Below, in pieces: positions 9,324 through 18,505 of a DNA stretch of 44,622 nt. The stretch comes from Promethearchaeota archaeon (GTDB lineage: Archaea; Asgardarchaeota; Lokiarchaeia; Sigyniarchaeales; SOKP01). Positions within the stretch are counted from its first letter, which is position 1, and every line of letters begins with the position of its first letter. The notes beneath the pieces are model-generated. The model made no database searches, was not told the origin of the DNA, and was given only the letters and a program-made list of their open reading frames with translations. The position numbers and the translations under genes were made by a program. The stretch covers positions 1 to 44,622 of the forward strand of contig JAHLWH010000104.1 in assembly GCA_019058015.1 (NCBI GenBank), given 5' to 3'.

Positions 9324-11402
9324 ATGACAATAGTTTCATTTTGGGGAGGTGTTGGGAAAATTGGAGGCAACAAAATTCTTATTTCTCCTGAGAATATAAA
9401 TAAAAAGTCTATTCTACTTGATTTTGGAAAAGATTTTAGTAAGGAATACCTTGATACCTTCTTAAATCCTCGAAAATTCAATCTTATTGAGGATTATATA
9501 ACTTTAGGGTTTATCCCGGAACCTAAACCAGGTACACCGTTTCATGGTCTTTATAGAGAGGATTTATATTATTTTAAGTATAAAGTAAGTGCTGCTACAA
9601 AAGTAAGAGAACTAGGAATAATTGAATCAGATAATAATAAATTTCTAAATATTCATATTCCTTGTAAAAATATTAAAGTTCTTGAGGCAAAATACTATGG
9701 AAATCCACAATTTGGCTACAATATTAGCATAGTATTCAGTATTGAGTATGGAGGGATACGAGAAAAAATAAATCTAACACAAAAACATTTAGATAAATTT
9801 ATTACATTTTTTAAAATTGATGAAGACAATTTATTTACTCTTATATCGAAAGCGGGACTTGATGGTGCGGAGGAAATTAAGGAATCATTGAATATAATTA
9901 TTAAAGCATTTGGAGATAAATTAACCAAAATAGACTGTAGTTTTTTTAATGAAAAATGGTATATTTTCAATATTTCAGGTGAAGTTAATAAACAAAAATA
10001 TGATTATAAGCAAAATTATCAGCGTAATTATGAAATTTGGAATAAAAGATTTGGTTATGATCCTATAGGTGAGCCCCAAATTAGCCATGTGTTAATAACT
10101 CACTCTCACTCTGATCATGTTTCGGACATAAAGATAATAGATCCCCGGGTGATTAATGTTAGTAGTAAAATCTCTAAGGAATTTCTCGATCATTTTAAAT
10201 TTATTCAGAGCGACACTTTTTCTGGAATTACTCAATATAAAGAAAATTTCATATTAGTTCCATACAGATCTGATGAAACAAAATTGAGGAGAGGATATAA
10301 AAAAGATATCGAAATGAAAGAGAGGAGCTTTATTACTTTAAATTCAAATGAAGAATTAACTTTGGATTATTTTTTAGGTGAAAAAAAAGTTACAGGGGCA
10401 TTTAAAATAAAATTTCATGAAGTAGATCATTCTACCTCTGGAGCTGGAGCATATTTAATTGAAGATATTGAAAATAATAAACGTATAATATATACAGGAG
10501 ATATTAGAATGCATGGCCCATCGAATCTAAAACAAAAAACATTAAATTTTATAGAGATTGGAAGAAGATTCGAGCCAGATGTTCTAATATGTGAAGGAAC
10601 TAATATTAGTAGCTCAAGAGAGAAGGGAGAGGTTGAAAGTGAGGATATATTAGAAGAGAAAATAACCAAAATAATTGAAGAAACAAATGGTTTAGTTATG
10701 TTTGCTTGTTCCTTGAGAGATTTAAGTCGAATTAATTCATTTTTTAAAGCAGCTAAAAATAATAGAAGAAAATTAGCAATTATGCCAAATACTTATAAAT
10801 TAATTGAAAGATTAAATTTCGCCCTAAAAGATAAGAAATATAACATAAAGGGAGATTATTCGAATATTCCACCTTTAGATAAGGATTTAGTTCCTTACCT
10901 CTCAAGGAAAGGTTGGGGACTATATGAGAAAGAAGATTATACATATTCTCCTGCAAGTAAAAATATGTTTGAAGAGGAAACAAAACAAGATTTTGAAATA
11001 AATAATCAAGTTAAGCTAATTATCATCGACGAAATCGCAAACAATCAAGAATTATACGTAATTTATTTACCTTTCTGGTCGCTTTTTAGTTTGATAGATT
11101 TACATCCCGTTCCAGGAAGTGTTTTCATTCATTCAAAATCGGAACCTTTTGAACCGGAAATGGAATTAGAACATGAAAAGCTAATGAACTGGTTGAAATT
11201 GGTCAAAATCGAAGAGAGAAACTTTTATCAAGTACATTGCTCCGGACATGCAAGAAAAAAAGATTTAGAATATATTATTAATCAAATTAAACCAAAAGTT
11301 GTTTTTCCAATTCACACACAATTTCCTAATTTATTTTTAACATTGAAACTAAATGATATAAAAACTATAATTCCAGAATATGGAAAAAAATATATTATAT
11401 AA
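9324..11402 (+). CDS. Beta-CASP metallo-beta-lactamase nuclease, RNase J-like, with large insertion
   Basis: This is a metallo-beta-lactamase-fold protein of the beta-CASP group, which process RNA or DNA. Numbering from the ATG at 9324: the N-terminal GGVGKIGGN strand is typical, the metal motif HSHSDH is at 260-265, and later motifs are FHEVDHS, YTGDIRMHG, CEGTN, a HCSGHA motif near 640, and PIHTQFP. Archaeal relatives have HxHxDH roughly 80-100 residues from the start. Here about 160 extra residues, rich in Lys, Asn, Phe and Ile, lie between a GLYRED segment (near 77-82) and that motif. An upstream TTG at 9285 would add 13 residues, but AGGTG 8 bases before 9324 supports the ATG. The 3' end stops 8 bases from the convergent transporter gene. 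Confidence 0.85.
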   Translation: MTIVSFWGGVGKIGGNKILISPENINKKSILLDFGKDFSKEYLDTFLNPRKFNLIEDYITLGFIPEPKPGTPFHGLYREDLYYFKYKVSAATKVRELGIIESDNNKFLNIHIPCKNIKVLEAKYYGNPQFGYNISIVFSIEYGGIREKINLTQKHLDKFITFFKIDEDNLFTLISKAGLDGAEEIKESLNIIIKAFGDKLTKIDCSFFNEKWYIFNISGEVNKQKYDYKQNYQRNYEIWNKRFGYDPIGEPQISHVLITHSHSDHVSDIKIIDPRVINVSSKISKEFLDHFKFIQSDTFSGITQYKENFILVPYRSDETKLRRGYKKDIEMKERSFITLNSNEELTLDYFLGEKKVTGAFKIKFHEVDHSTSGAGAYLIEDIENNKRIIYTGDIRMHGPSNLKQKTLNFIEIGRRFEPDVLICEGTNISSSREKGEVESEDILEEKITKIIEETNGLVMFACSLRDLSRINSFFKAAKNNRRKLAIMPNTYKLIERLNFALKDKKYNIKGDYSNIPPLDKDLVPYLSRKGWGLYEKEDYTYSPASKNMFEEETKQDFEINNQVKLIIIDEIANNQELYVIYLPFWSLFSLIDLHPVPGSVFIHSKSEPFEPEMELEHEKLMNWLKLVKIEERNFYQVHCSGHARKKDLEYIINQIKPKVVFPIHTQFPNLFLTLKLNDIKTIIPEYGKKYII

Positions 11403-11410
11403 TGAAATTT

Positions 11411-12379
11411 TTATTTCTTTTCTTTTTCGAGCGTTTCAATTTTTTCGATTTTTGCTTGGAATCTTGATAAAATAATTGTCGCAATCGTAATTGAGATTGC
11501 TCCTATAAAGAATAAGATGTAATTTTGAAAAGATTGCTGAAATATAAATAATCCTGCAATTAAAGGAACAATCAGATTTGTTGTATTTGATATAGGAAAT
11601 ACTAATACTGCTTTTCCTCTCTGTAATCCCGCTTGAACAAATGTATATCCAATTATATTAAAGATAATTAATCCCCACCAGCAAATAAATGCCCAAAGAT
11701 GGTACATTTCGAACCAAAATATTCCAAAAAAAATTTCAAAAATTCCTAATAGAGGAATTGTAAAGAATTCACCACTATTTAATGTTAATACTAAAGCACC
11801 CGAGAGTATTGAACCAATCGAAGTTATTAACCCAGCAATTATCATTATTAAAACACTTTCAACACCTTTTCCTTTATTCCTTAAAGCAATAAAAAAAAGT
11901 CCTATTGAAGTCCCAATTAATAATAAGTTAAAAAGAATTAACGACAATGCAATGTTTAAAATATCTATAAAAATATCTGAGACTTGAGCAAAAGCAATCA
12001 GAATTATACCTCCAATCATTAATGTAAATGAAATAATTTCGATATATCCAATTTTTTCATTCAACTTTTTATGAGCAAAATAAACTAATATAATTAAACC
12101 AACACTCGTTATTGGTTGTGTAACAACAATTCCCACTAAATTCTGAGAAATGAGATATGGTAAATATCCTATAATACCTAAGAAGAATCCAATTGCCCAA
12201 TCTCTATTTTTAAAAAAAGAAATAAATGATTTTACAACACTTTTTACTCCTTGATCAAAATTGATATCAGGTAATCCTTGTAAAAGTCCTTTCTTATTTA
12301 AAATAATAGAATAATTAAAACAAAAAGCTGCTATAATTGACAAAGTAATTCCTGAAAATATGGTGAAAGGGTCGATCAT
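11411..12379 (-). CDS. DMT-superfamily transporter (EamA/NIPA-like)
   Basis: This is a 322-residue integral membrane protein with nine or ten hydrophobic segments and a two-half pattern. The first helix runs into an NKKGL stretch, like drug/metabolite-transporter and NIPA (magnesium transporter-like) proteins. A further conserved-looking segment (GKAVLVFPISNTTNLIVPLI) lies about 70 residues before the end. The C-terminus is a charged cytoplasmic tail rich in Glu and Lys. Start is ATG at 12379. It is divergent from the hexapeptide gene (105 bases) and converges on the RNase J-like gene. Substrate is not readable. Confidence 0.75.
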   Translation of the reverse strand: MIDPFTIFSGITLSIIAAFCFNYSIILNKKGLLQGLPDINFDQGVKSVVKSFISFFKNRDWAIGFFLGIIGYLPYLISQNLVGIVVTQPITSVGLIILVYFAHKKLNEKIGYIEIISFTLMIGGIILIAFAQVSDIFIDILNIALSLILFNLLLIGTSIGLFFIALRNKGKGVESVLIMIIAGLITSIGSILSGALVLTLNSGEFFTIPLLGIFEIFFGIFWFEMYHLWAFICWWGLIIFNIIGYTFVQAGLQRGKAVLVFPISNTTNLIVPLIAGLFIFQQSFQNYILFFIGAISITIATIILSRFQAKIEKIETLEKEKK

Positions 12380-12484
12380 GATAATTGATAGGGTTGGAAT
12401 GTTTAAAATATTTTATAAAAACTCTAAATGGAATAAAATTAAAAAATAGAAAATATTTTAAAATTAGCAAATAAAATATATTCA

Positions 12485-13288
12485 ATGGAAAACAGAAGCG
12501 AAGAAAATAAAGTAGTAGAACAAAAGGAAAAAACAGTAGAATTACCAGTTTTAACATATTTTGGATTAAATATGCTTAGTTTTGTAATTCCACTTTATCC
12601 GTGTATGGGGCTCTTTCTTTTATACCTCTTCATAATGAATATATTATCGGTAGATATGATATGGATGTTTTTAATTATTCCTTCGTTGTTTTTATTGCTG
12701 CTTTATATTTATATCATTTTATTAATTGAATTTGCTGCAATTTTAGTTAGGAGATGGAATAAAAAAAGTCCCCCTCAAGAAGGAGTTTTTCCAAGAATGT
12801 TTATAGATAAAGAAACTCCTGAAACTCGTATAATTAAATATTATCATTTAAGAGGATTTATAATTAAATTTCCTGTATGGCTATCTGGGAAATCTCCATT
12901 TCCTTGGTTACTCAATAGGGCTTTAAGAAGAATAGGCCATAATAAAATTGGTAAAAATGTTATAATGGAAGATGTCTTTGTGGGATTAGAATTTACTGAT
13001 ATTCAAGATAATGTTTTTATGTATCCTTCAACGGCAGTGTCGTCTCATTCGGTCAATTCAATTTTTGGCTGGCTCAATATGTTTGTAGTTAAAATCAATG
13101 AAAATTCAGTAATTTATCCAGGAAATATTTCAGGATGTGGAGCTTTAATTGATAAAAATTATGTTATTTTTCCAAATACAGTAATTCACAAGCATTGGAA
13201 AGGGAAACCGAATGAGTTCCTTTATCAAGGATCCCCCGGGAAGCCACTTACTGGAACCTATAAGGGAATAGAAGAAATAGAAAAATAA
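12485..13288 (+). CDS. Membrane-anchored hexapeptide-repeat (left-handed beta-helix) protein
   Basis: The 267-residue protein has a polar 20-residue N-terminus, two long membrane segments (about 24-52 and 57-85), an amphipathic linker, and a C-terminal half that reads like a left-handed beta-helix. Short I/V-G/N/D turns recur in KIGKNVIMEDVF, DIQDNVFMYPST, KINENSVIYPGN and LIDKNYVIFPNT. It ends in GSPGKPLTG, a motif seen at the end of hexapeptide acyltransferases, including the C-terminal part of Pls/PosA-type proteins. A His-containing SSHSVNS stretch inside the helix could be catalytic. An acyl or acetyl transfer role at the membrane, on lipid or glycan, is plausible but not shown. Confidence 0.6.
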   Translation: MENRSEENKVVEQKEKTVELPVLTYFGLNMLSFVIPLYPCMGLFLLYLFIMNILSVDMIWMFLIIPSLFLLLLYIYIILLIEFAAILVRRWNKKSPPQEGVFPRMFIDKETPETRIIKYYHLRGFIIKFPVWLSGKSPFPWLLNRALRRIGHNKIGKNVIMEDVFVGLEFTDIQDNVFMYPSTAVSSHSVNSIFGWLNMFVVKINENSVIYPGNISGCGALIDKNYVIFPNTVIHKHWKGKPNEFLYQGSPGKPLTGTYKGIEEIEK

Positions 13289-13318
13289 TGATTTTTTTAT
13301 TTGCTATTTCGAAATGAG

Positions 13319-13693
13319 TTAATTTGGATTAAGTTTATTTTTCACATAAGTTATTAATTGATTACCCGAAAATGGCTTGACTAAATATCCGCAAGCACCC
13401 AATTTTTTAGCTTTTTGAATATCTTCATTAAAATTTTTTATTGTAAAACAAATCACAGGAATATTTTTAAAGCGATCGTCATTTTTTAAATCTTCTAACA
13501 CAGAAAAACCAGATTTTTCTGGCATCATAATATCTAAGAGGATTAGATCAATATCATTGTATTTTTGTTCGATTATTTCTAATGCTTCTTTTCCATCATA
13601 TGAAGGTATAACTTCGAAGTCATCATCCTCGAGAATCTTTTTTGTGAGCCTTACAGTATCGCGTTCATCATCAACAACAAGTATTTTTTTCAT
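13319..13693 (-). CDS. Stand-alone response regulator receiver (CheY-like)
   Basis: A single receiver domain of 124 residues with all the key positions: acidic pair Asp8-Asp9, phosphoacceptor Asp54 in LLDIMMP, Thr84, and Lys106-Pro107. There is no output domain, so it works by binding partners. No histidine kinase is encoded in the window. Start is ATG. It lies 142 bases downstream of the glycerophosphodiesterase gene on the same strand and converges with the hexapeptide gene 30 bases away. Confidence 0.93.
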   Translation of the reverse strand: MKKILVVDDERDTVRLTKKILEDDDFEVIPSYDGKEALEIIEQKYNDIDLILLDIMMPEKSGFSVLEDLKNDDRFKNIPVICFTIKNFNEDIQKAKKLGACGYLVKPFSGNQLITYVKNKLNPN

Positions 13694-13835
13694 AATGATC
13701 CATAAACCTGCCTAAATTTGAGTAATAAAACATAAAAAATTAATTACTTACGTTTATCTTAGAAGTATAAGATATTTAAATATATTAGAAAATCTGGTTT
13801 TCTGTCTCAGTGTTTCAATGAAATTATATATTATT

Positions 13836-14615
13836 TTAAATTTCTTTTAATAATTTAATTAGGAGTCTAGGATTATCTGTAAAAATTCCATCTACTCCCA
13901 TTTTAATATACTTTTTAAATGACATTTTTCTATTTACTGTCCATACGCTGAAGAAAATATTATTTTCATGAGCATAGTTAATCATTTCCTCATCAGCAAA
14001 AAAAAAATAAGGATGAATCGCATAAAATTTATGTCTAACTGCAAAATCAACTATTGCTTTCCGATATTTGGAGTCTAAAACCCAACCAGGCTTAGTTATT
14101 TGAAGTGATCCTGATTTTAAATTGGGATTTAATTGTTCGAATAACCCAGGTTGCGGCGAATGCAGTGAAGCTAATTTTATATCTGGATTTAAACCTTGTA
14201 ATTTAATTAATTCTTCTAATCTAAATGAACTTACAAATACTAAATCCATTAAATCATACTTTTTTAGAAGACTATATAATGGCTCAATCAATCCAAGGGA
14301 ACACATTTCTATTTGCAGCTTTGTATTTCCCCTCTTGAGATTGATGACTTCTTCCAGTGTAGGAATTTCAGCATCTATTGCTTCATTACCGCAATTTAAT
14401 TTTTTTAATTCACTGAGTGTCATATCTTTAATTAATCCATCATAACCGGTAGTTCTTTTAGTATTTTCATCGTGCATTATGACAATTTCATTATCTTTGG
14501 TTAAATGAATATCAAATTCAATATAATCAGCCCCTATTTCTACAGCTTTAGAAAAGGCAATTAAAGTATTTTCTGGAGCTTCAGAACTTGCGCCTCTATG
14601 TGCCATAACCAACAT
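13836..14615 (-). CDS. Glycerophosphodiester phosphodiesterase
   Basis: GDPD-family enzyme (259 residues, a TIM barrel), which splits glycerophosphodiesters to sn-glycerol phosphate and an alcohol. The catalytic and metal residues are in place: His6-Arg7 in MAHRGAS, Glu33 and Asp35 in EFDIHL, and His48 in IMHDE. The C-terminal MGVDGIFTDNPRLL motif is also typical. There is no signal peptide, so it is cytoplasmic. Its role may be turnover of glycerophospho-headgroups. ATG at 14615 and an internal ATG three codons later are both possible starts. Confidence 0.92.
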   Translation of the reverse strand: MLVMAHRGASSEAPENTLIAFSKAVEIGADYIEFDIHLTKDNEIVIMHDENTKRTTGYDGLIKDMTLSELKKLNCGNEAIDAEIPTLEEVINLKRGNTKLQIEMCSLGLIEPLYSLLKKYDLMDLVFVSSFRLEELIKLQGLNPDIKLASLHSPQPGLFEQLNPNLKSGSLQITKPGWVLDSKYRKAIVDFAVRHKFYAIHPYFFFADEEMINYAHENNIFFSVWTVNRKMSFKKYIKMGVDGIFTDNPRLLIKLLKEI

Positions 14616-14780
14616 GTTTAAAAATAAAGTAATTATTATTAAAAAATTTTTTAATTTGAAATAAAGATTGATCGTTCATTAATTTATAACGAATAACAAG
14701 TTTTATATACCGGATTTGCCATAGAAATTTTTTAGGTTATAAATTTTATGGTTAGTATTAGATAAATTTAAAAATAATTA

Positions 14781-14792
14781 TTTATATAAAAA
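14781..14792 (+). promoter_or_regulatory. Candidate TATA box for the zinc-ribbon gene
   Basis: An ATTTATATAAAA-type box lies here, about 80 bases before the GTG start at 14871, in the 255-base gap divergent from the glycerophosphodiesterase gene. The spacing would give a leader of about 50 bases. In such AT-rich DNA a TATA match alone is weak evidence. Confidence 0.3.
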
Positions 14793-14870
14793 GCAAGTTA
14801 AATAATTTGTAAAAATAATAATTGTGGATAAAAAAAAGAATTTATAATAGAAGAAAATTGGTGGAGACAA

Positions 14871-15125
14871 GTGAAATTTTGCCCAAAGTGCAATAATATT
14901 TTGATTCCGATAAAAGGGAAAAACATTTTACTCTGTAGAGCATGTGATTATGAATATAAATTTACAAGCAAAGATGAATATAAAATAATTAAAAAAATCC
15001 AACATTCAGAGAGCGAAAAGGCTCCAATTGTCGTGGAGAAATCTGAAATGCATAAAAAAATCTCTGAAGATGATAGAAAAGCTTTTGAAGAATTCTTTGG
15101 GAAAATGGAGAATCCAACATACTAA
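14871..15125 (+). CDS. Small zinc-ribbon protein, TFS/Rpb9 N-terminal-domain-like
   Basis: The 84-residue protein has one zinc ribbon: Cys4, Cys7, Cys22, Cys25, in the order FCPKCNN...LLCRACDYEY. This is the pattern of the N-terminal domain of archaeal transcription factor S (RpoM) and Rpb9. The C-terminal TFIIS-type ribbon with its catalytic acidic pair is missing and is replaced by a charged helix ending EEFFGKM. Start is GTG at 14871, chosen for GGTGGA at 14860-14865. It could be a truncated TFS paralogue acting on RNA polymerase, or an unrelated zinc ribbon. Confidence 0.6.
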   Translation: MKFCPKCNNILIPIKGKNILLCRACDYEYKFTSKDEYKIIKKIQHSESEKAPIVVEKSEMHKKISEDDRKAFEEFFGKMENPTY

Positions 15126-15281
15126 TTCGTGTCTCTAGGTTCAAGATTATTAATAGTTTATTTCTTCTTCATTTATTTAGCATAATTTTATTTCAATCTG
15201 AAATAAAAAGATTATTAAAATTATAAAATTTAATTCAAAATAATGAATATTTATTTTAATTAATTATTTTAACGATTTTAA

Positions 15282-15665
15282 ATGTCAGAAGAAAAACCTA
15301 AAAGAATGAAAGGATTTGCAGGTATTGTATGGAAGCTAGTTGAGCCCTTGAATTCCATGGAAAAATTTAAAGAAGAATTTGCAGATGTTAAAGTTAAGAT
15401 ATTAGTTAATCCTAAAGATCAAAAACGTGCTGTTCTAATAAAAATTGATAAAGGTACTATAGATGTTGAAGATGTTAAAAACGACAAAGAAACCTTGAAA
15501 AATTTAAAATATGATGGCTTATTTGAAGCCCCTTTTAATCTATTAGCTAAGGTTTTTGAGGAGGGGTTGTCTACAGGCACTTTATTGAAAAAATGGATCA
15601 CACGGAAAATAAAGTTGCGTGGATTGAAAAAATTGACAATATTTGGGAAACTTATGGCACTATAG
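15282..15665 (+). CDS. SCP2-like (sterol carrier protein fold) small protein
   Basis: The 127-residue protein resembles the SCP2 lipid-binding fold: a strand pair with AVLIKIDKGTIDVE, a helix region beginning around LKYDGLFEAPFNLLAKVF, a glycine hinge, and a C-terminal RKIKLRGLKKL strand leading to a final helix. The similarity is by motif order only. Such domains bind hydrophobic ligands in the cytoplasm. It follows the zinc-ribbon gene by 156 bases. The stop is TAG. Confidence 0.5.
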   Translation: MSEEKPKRMKGFAGIVWKLVEPLNSMEKFKEEFADVKVKILVNPKDQKRAVLIKIDKGTIDVEDVKNDKETLKNLKYDGLFEAPFNLLAKVFEEGLSTGTLLKKWITRKIKLRGLKKLTIFGKLMAL

Positions 15666-15727
15666 AAATAAAATTTCAATTAATTAATATCTTTTAATAA
15701 AAATTCTTTTTATTTTTTAATTAGAAG

Positions 15728-16147
15728 TTATGTTTTAAATTTAAAAATAGACATCAAACTAATCATTTGATCACTAAGTTCCTGTTCATTTAATTTTAAA
15801 AAAGATTTTAGCATCACTTCTTTATCTTGAGAGGAAATATCTTCAAACAATTCTAAAAATTGTTGGATATAAATGTCTTTTTGGTTAGGATTATTATTAA
15901 TTTGAGAAATGATTCTTTCAAAAATTTGTTCTTTTTCAAGTTTCATTATTGTCTTACTACTAATTTGAGTAAACTCTGAAAAGAAATCATTTTTTAGAAG
16001 GATATTATTGTAGATATCTTCAATCAACGCATCCTTAGAAGGAATGTCTAATTCATCCAAAGAATCAAAAAAATCAGAATATTGACTATTGATATTCTTA
16101 ATTTTAGAAAGAATTAATTTGATTTTTTTCGAAATATTATTTTCCAT
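15728..16147 (-). CDS. Hypothetical helical protein
   Basis: A 139-residue protein, acidic and rich in Ile, Ser, Gln and Lys, probably all-helical, with no cysteines, no membrane segment and no motif I recognise. It has an ATG start. It lies 111 bases downstream of the cysteine-rich Fe-S gene on the same strand, so a shared transcript is possible. It converges with the SCP2-like gene. Confidence 0.5.
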   Translation of the reverse strand: MENNISKKIKLILSKIKNINSQYSDFFDSLDELDIPSKDALIEDIYNNILLKNDFFSEFTQISSKTIMKLEKEQIFERIISQINNNPNQKDIYIQQFLELFEDISSQDKEVMLKSFLKLNEQELSDQMISLMSIFKFKT

Positions 16148-16258
16148 TTGCTTAGAAATATAGTATTTTTCTAATATAATTTTTACTTACTATGCAAATT
16201 ATCTATAGAAATATTTTTAAAAAAATCAAGAAAAAAGGAGAATTAAATTGGATATTTC

Positions 16259-17278
16259 CTATTTAATATAATCTAATGTTTCACCTAAGGCAAGCCTACA
16301 TAAATCACTGAGTAAGTAATTTTTCAAACCGTTTCTTTGAACTTTTGAACCTAAAGATTCTTTGCACATTGGGCAATTATATACACATGCTTCTGCTCCA
16401 TATTCCAACATATCATTAATATTTTTAGTTTGAGTTTCCCTGGTTAATTTCTTCTTGCCCAACATTAAAAAAGCACCTGCACAACATAATGCATTTTCTC
16501 TATCGTATTTTCGCGCCACTCTTTCAACCCCAATTAATTCACAAATTTTATCGATCCATTTATCGGTTTCTGGTATAAATCTATTAGAGCAATTCCGTTG
16601 ATAAGCTATTTTTATCTTGAGTTTTTTAATTTCTGTTTCATGTTCTTTTAAGTAATTATAGAGATATTCAAAAAGGTGTATTGGTTTAAATGGTACCTCT
16701 ATATTATTTCTTGGGCAATAAGATGCAAAAAAACCATAACATTCATCATGCCAGCATATAAGTTCTTTTACTCCATGCTTTTTTATGTTATCAATTATGA
16801 TGGGAGCTCTCTCTTTTATAATGGAATCTCTTGCGATATGATGATACATTAAATTACAGTAGAAATCAGTACCACTAAGATATTGTAAATTGTCAAATAA
16901 TTGTCCTTGCATTTCATTTTTACTTTGGTTTCTAAATGTACATTTACTAAATACGGGTTTGTTTGGATCAATTTCTTTAATTCTGACTTCATCATGAGGT
17001 GCAAATTGTTTAATTATTCTTTCAAGTAAAGTTGGATCAACATTTAATGAATTATATTTTTCTTGCAATTCCACAATCCTATCAAATGGTCTCGCATTTA
17101 ATTCACAGTATTCTTGACATGCAAAACACGTTACACATTCACTTAAAATACGTGAATTTTCTCCATTAACCATTTTCATAATCTCAACTTTTGCATCTTC
17201 CTTACTTATATCAATAAATTGACACTTCATTAAACAACTCTGTGTATTACAACTTTTACATTTATCTCCTTCTAACAT
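16259..17278 (-). CDS. Fe-S protein with HdrC-like and HdrB-like (CCG) domains
   Basis: The 339-residue protein combines an N-terminal cysteine-rich part (CKSC...C...C and CVTCFACQEYC), suggesting one or two [4Fe-4S] clusters, with a C-terminal HdrB/GlpC-type region. The last CCG motif is complete: an NC near residue 230, then ALCCAG, then CPMC. The first CCG repeat is degenerate, with a single Cys where CC is expected. Proteins of this type pass electrons in heterodisulfide-reductase-like or lactate/glycolate oxidase complexes. No flavoprotein partner is adjacent. It is divergent from the aldolase gene (191 bases). Confidence 0.75.
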   Translation of the reverse strand: MLEGDKCKSCNTQSCLMKCQFIDISKEDAKVEIMKMVNGENSRILSECVTCFACQEYCELNARPFDRIVELQEKYNSLNVDPTLLERIIKQFAPHDEVRIKEIDPNKPVFSKCTFRNQSKNEMQGQLFDNLQYLSGTDFYCNLMYHHIARDSIIKERAPIIIDNIKKHGVKELICWHDECYGFFASYCPRNNIEVPFKPIHLFEYLYNYLKEHETEIKKLKIKIAYQRNCSNRFIPETDKWIDKICELIGVERVARKYDRENALCCAGAFLMLGKKKLTRETQTKNINDMLEYGAEACVYNCPMCKESLGSKVQRNGLKNYLLSDLCRLALGETLDYIK

Positions 17279-17469
17279 TTCCTAAATCACGCTACATTTC
17301 AATTTTTATAATTTTTATTTTGAATTTTTATGAATTTTAATTAATTTTAATTTAACTTAACTATTATTTAATAATTTGTACATTATATTAACTAAAAATA
17401 AATATAAATTAAAGGTAATAAGCAAAAATAATAAATAGTAATTATATTATTATCCTTTTGTGATTTATT

Positions 17470-18324
17470 ATGAGTCTAAAAAATCCATTTACCGGTTTTA
17501 AAATTCGAATGGAAAAAATGCTATTTAAAGGAGAATTAGGAGAAAAAGCTTTATTTCTTGCAGTCGATCAAGGGTTTGAACATCGCTCAGATTTTACCAT
17601 TCCAGAAGCGGCAAACCCGGATTATGTCATGACAGTTGCAGATAAAGCTGGAATCCCACTCATCTTACATAAAGGATTATATATTAGATATGCTGATCGT
17701 CATCCAAATCTCCCAATGGTAATAAAAATTAATGGAAAAACTGAATTATATAGTGATAATCGTGCTCCAAGAGGAGGTCTTGATTGTTCTGTTGATGAAG
17801 CTTTAGCTTTATGTCCAACATTATGTGCTGTTGGATATAGTCTTTATGTTGGAGGACAGGATGAGACGTCCCAATTAACTGAACTTGCAGATATCATAAG
17901 AGAGGCAAGAATTTTTCAGGTTCCAGTAATTGTGTGGGCTTATATAAGACAACATCCCCGCAAGAAAGATGAGGAAGGTTATTGGGAAAATGTAAGATAT
18001 GGTGCAAGAGTTGCGTTTGAGCTTGGTGCAGATATGGTAAAACTTTATTATCCGGGAGGAGAGGATGGTCTTAAAAAGTTGAAAGAATATGCTCAAGGAA
18101 TTTATTGTTTAATTGCAGGGGGGGCAAAATTGGATACTGTTGAACAGGCATATAAAACTGCAAGTGAAATTATTCATATTCTGGATGGAATGGCAATAGG
18201 TAGAAATATATTTCAAGATTCCAAACCAATAAACAAAGCTCTGGGATATAAAGCCATTTTTAAAGGAAAATCAGTAGAAGAAGCTCTCAGAATATATAAT
18301 TCAGATAAAATTCCTGTTCTTTAA
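17470..18324 (+). CDS. Class I fructose-bisphosphate aldolase, archaeal DhnA/FbaB type
   Basis: The 284-residue protein is a DeoC/LacD/DhnA-type TIM-barrel aldolase that splits or forms fructose 1,6-bisphosphate through a lysine Schiff base. Seen are AVDQGFEH at 31-38, the likely Schiff-base Lys191 in ADMVKLYYPGG, a GGAKLD phosphate-binding loop near 217, and GMAIGRNIFQ near 238. The related 2-amino-3,7-dideoxy-D-threo-hept-6-ulosonate synthase (aromatic pathway) shares these features and cannot be excluded. GTGAT about 5 bases before the ATG is an archaeal ribosome binding site. Confidence 0.85.
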   Translation: MSLKNPFTGFKIRMEKMLFKGELGEKALFLAVDQGFEHRSDFTIPEAANPDYVMTVADKAGIPLILHKGLYIRYADRHPNLPMVIKINGKTELYSDNRAPRGGLDCSVDEALALCPTLCAVGYSLYVGGQDETSQLTELADIIREARIFQVPVIVWAYIRQHPRKKDEEGYWENVRYGARVAFELGADMVKLYYPGGEDGLKKLKEYAQGIYCLIAGGAKLDTVEQAYKTASEIIHILDGMAIGRNIFQDSKPINKALGYKAIFKGKSVEEALRIYNSDKIPVL

Positions 18325-18505
18325 TAAAATTAATTATTAATTTTTCTTTTTAATCTTTTAAGCAAATTTCGCTTCATTATTTATTTACCTAATTTTTCTC
18401 AAAATAAATAATTCCAAATCCTAATAGAATTATTGAAGATATAAAAATAAAAAAAAATCAAAATAACGATTATTGAAATATTAAATAGTTTCCATAAAAG
18501 AATTA

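Noticed and set aside
14122..14445. Open frame of 107 codons on the plus strand
   Set aside because: Antisense to the glycerophosphodiesterase gene, which has all of its catalytic residues.
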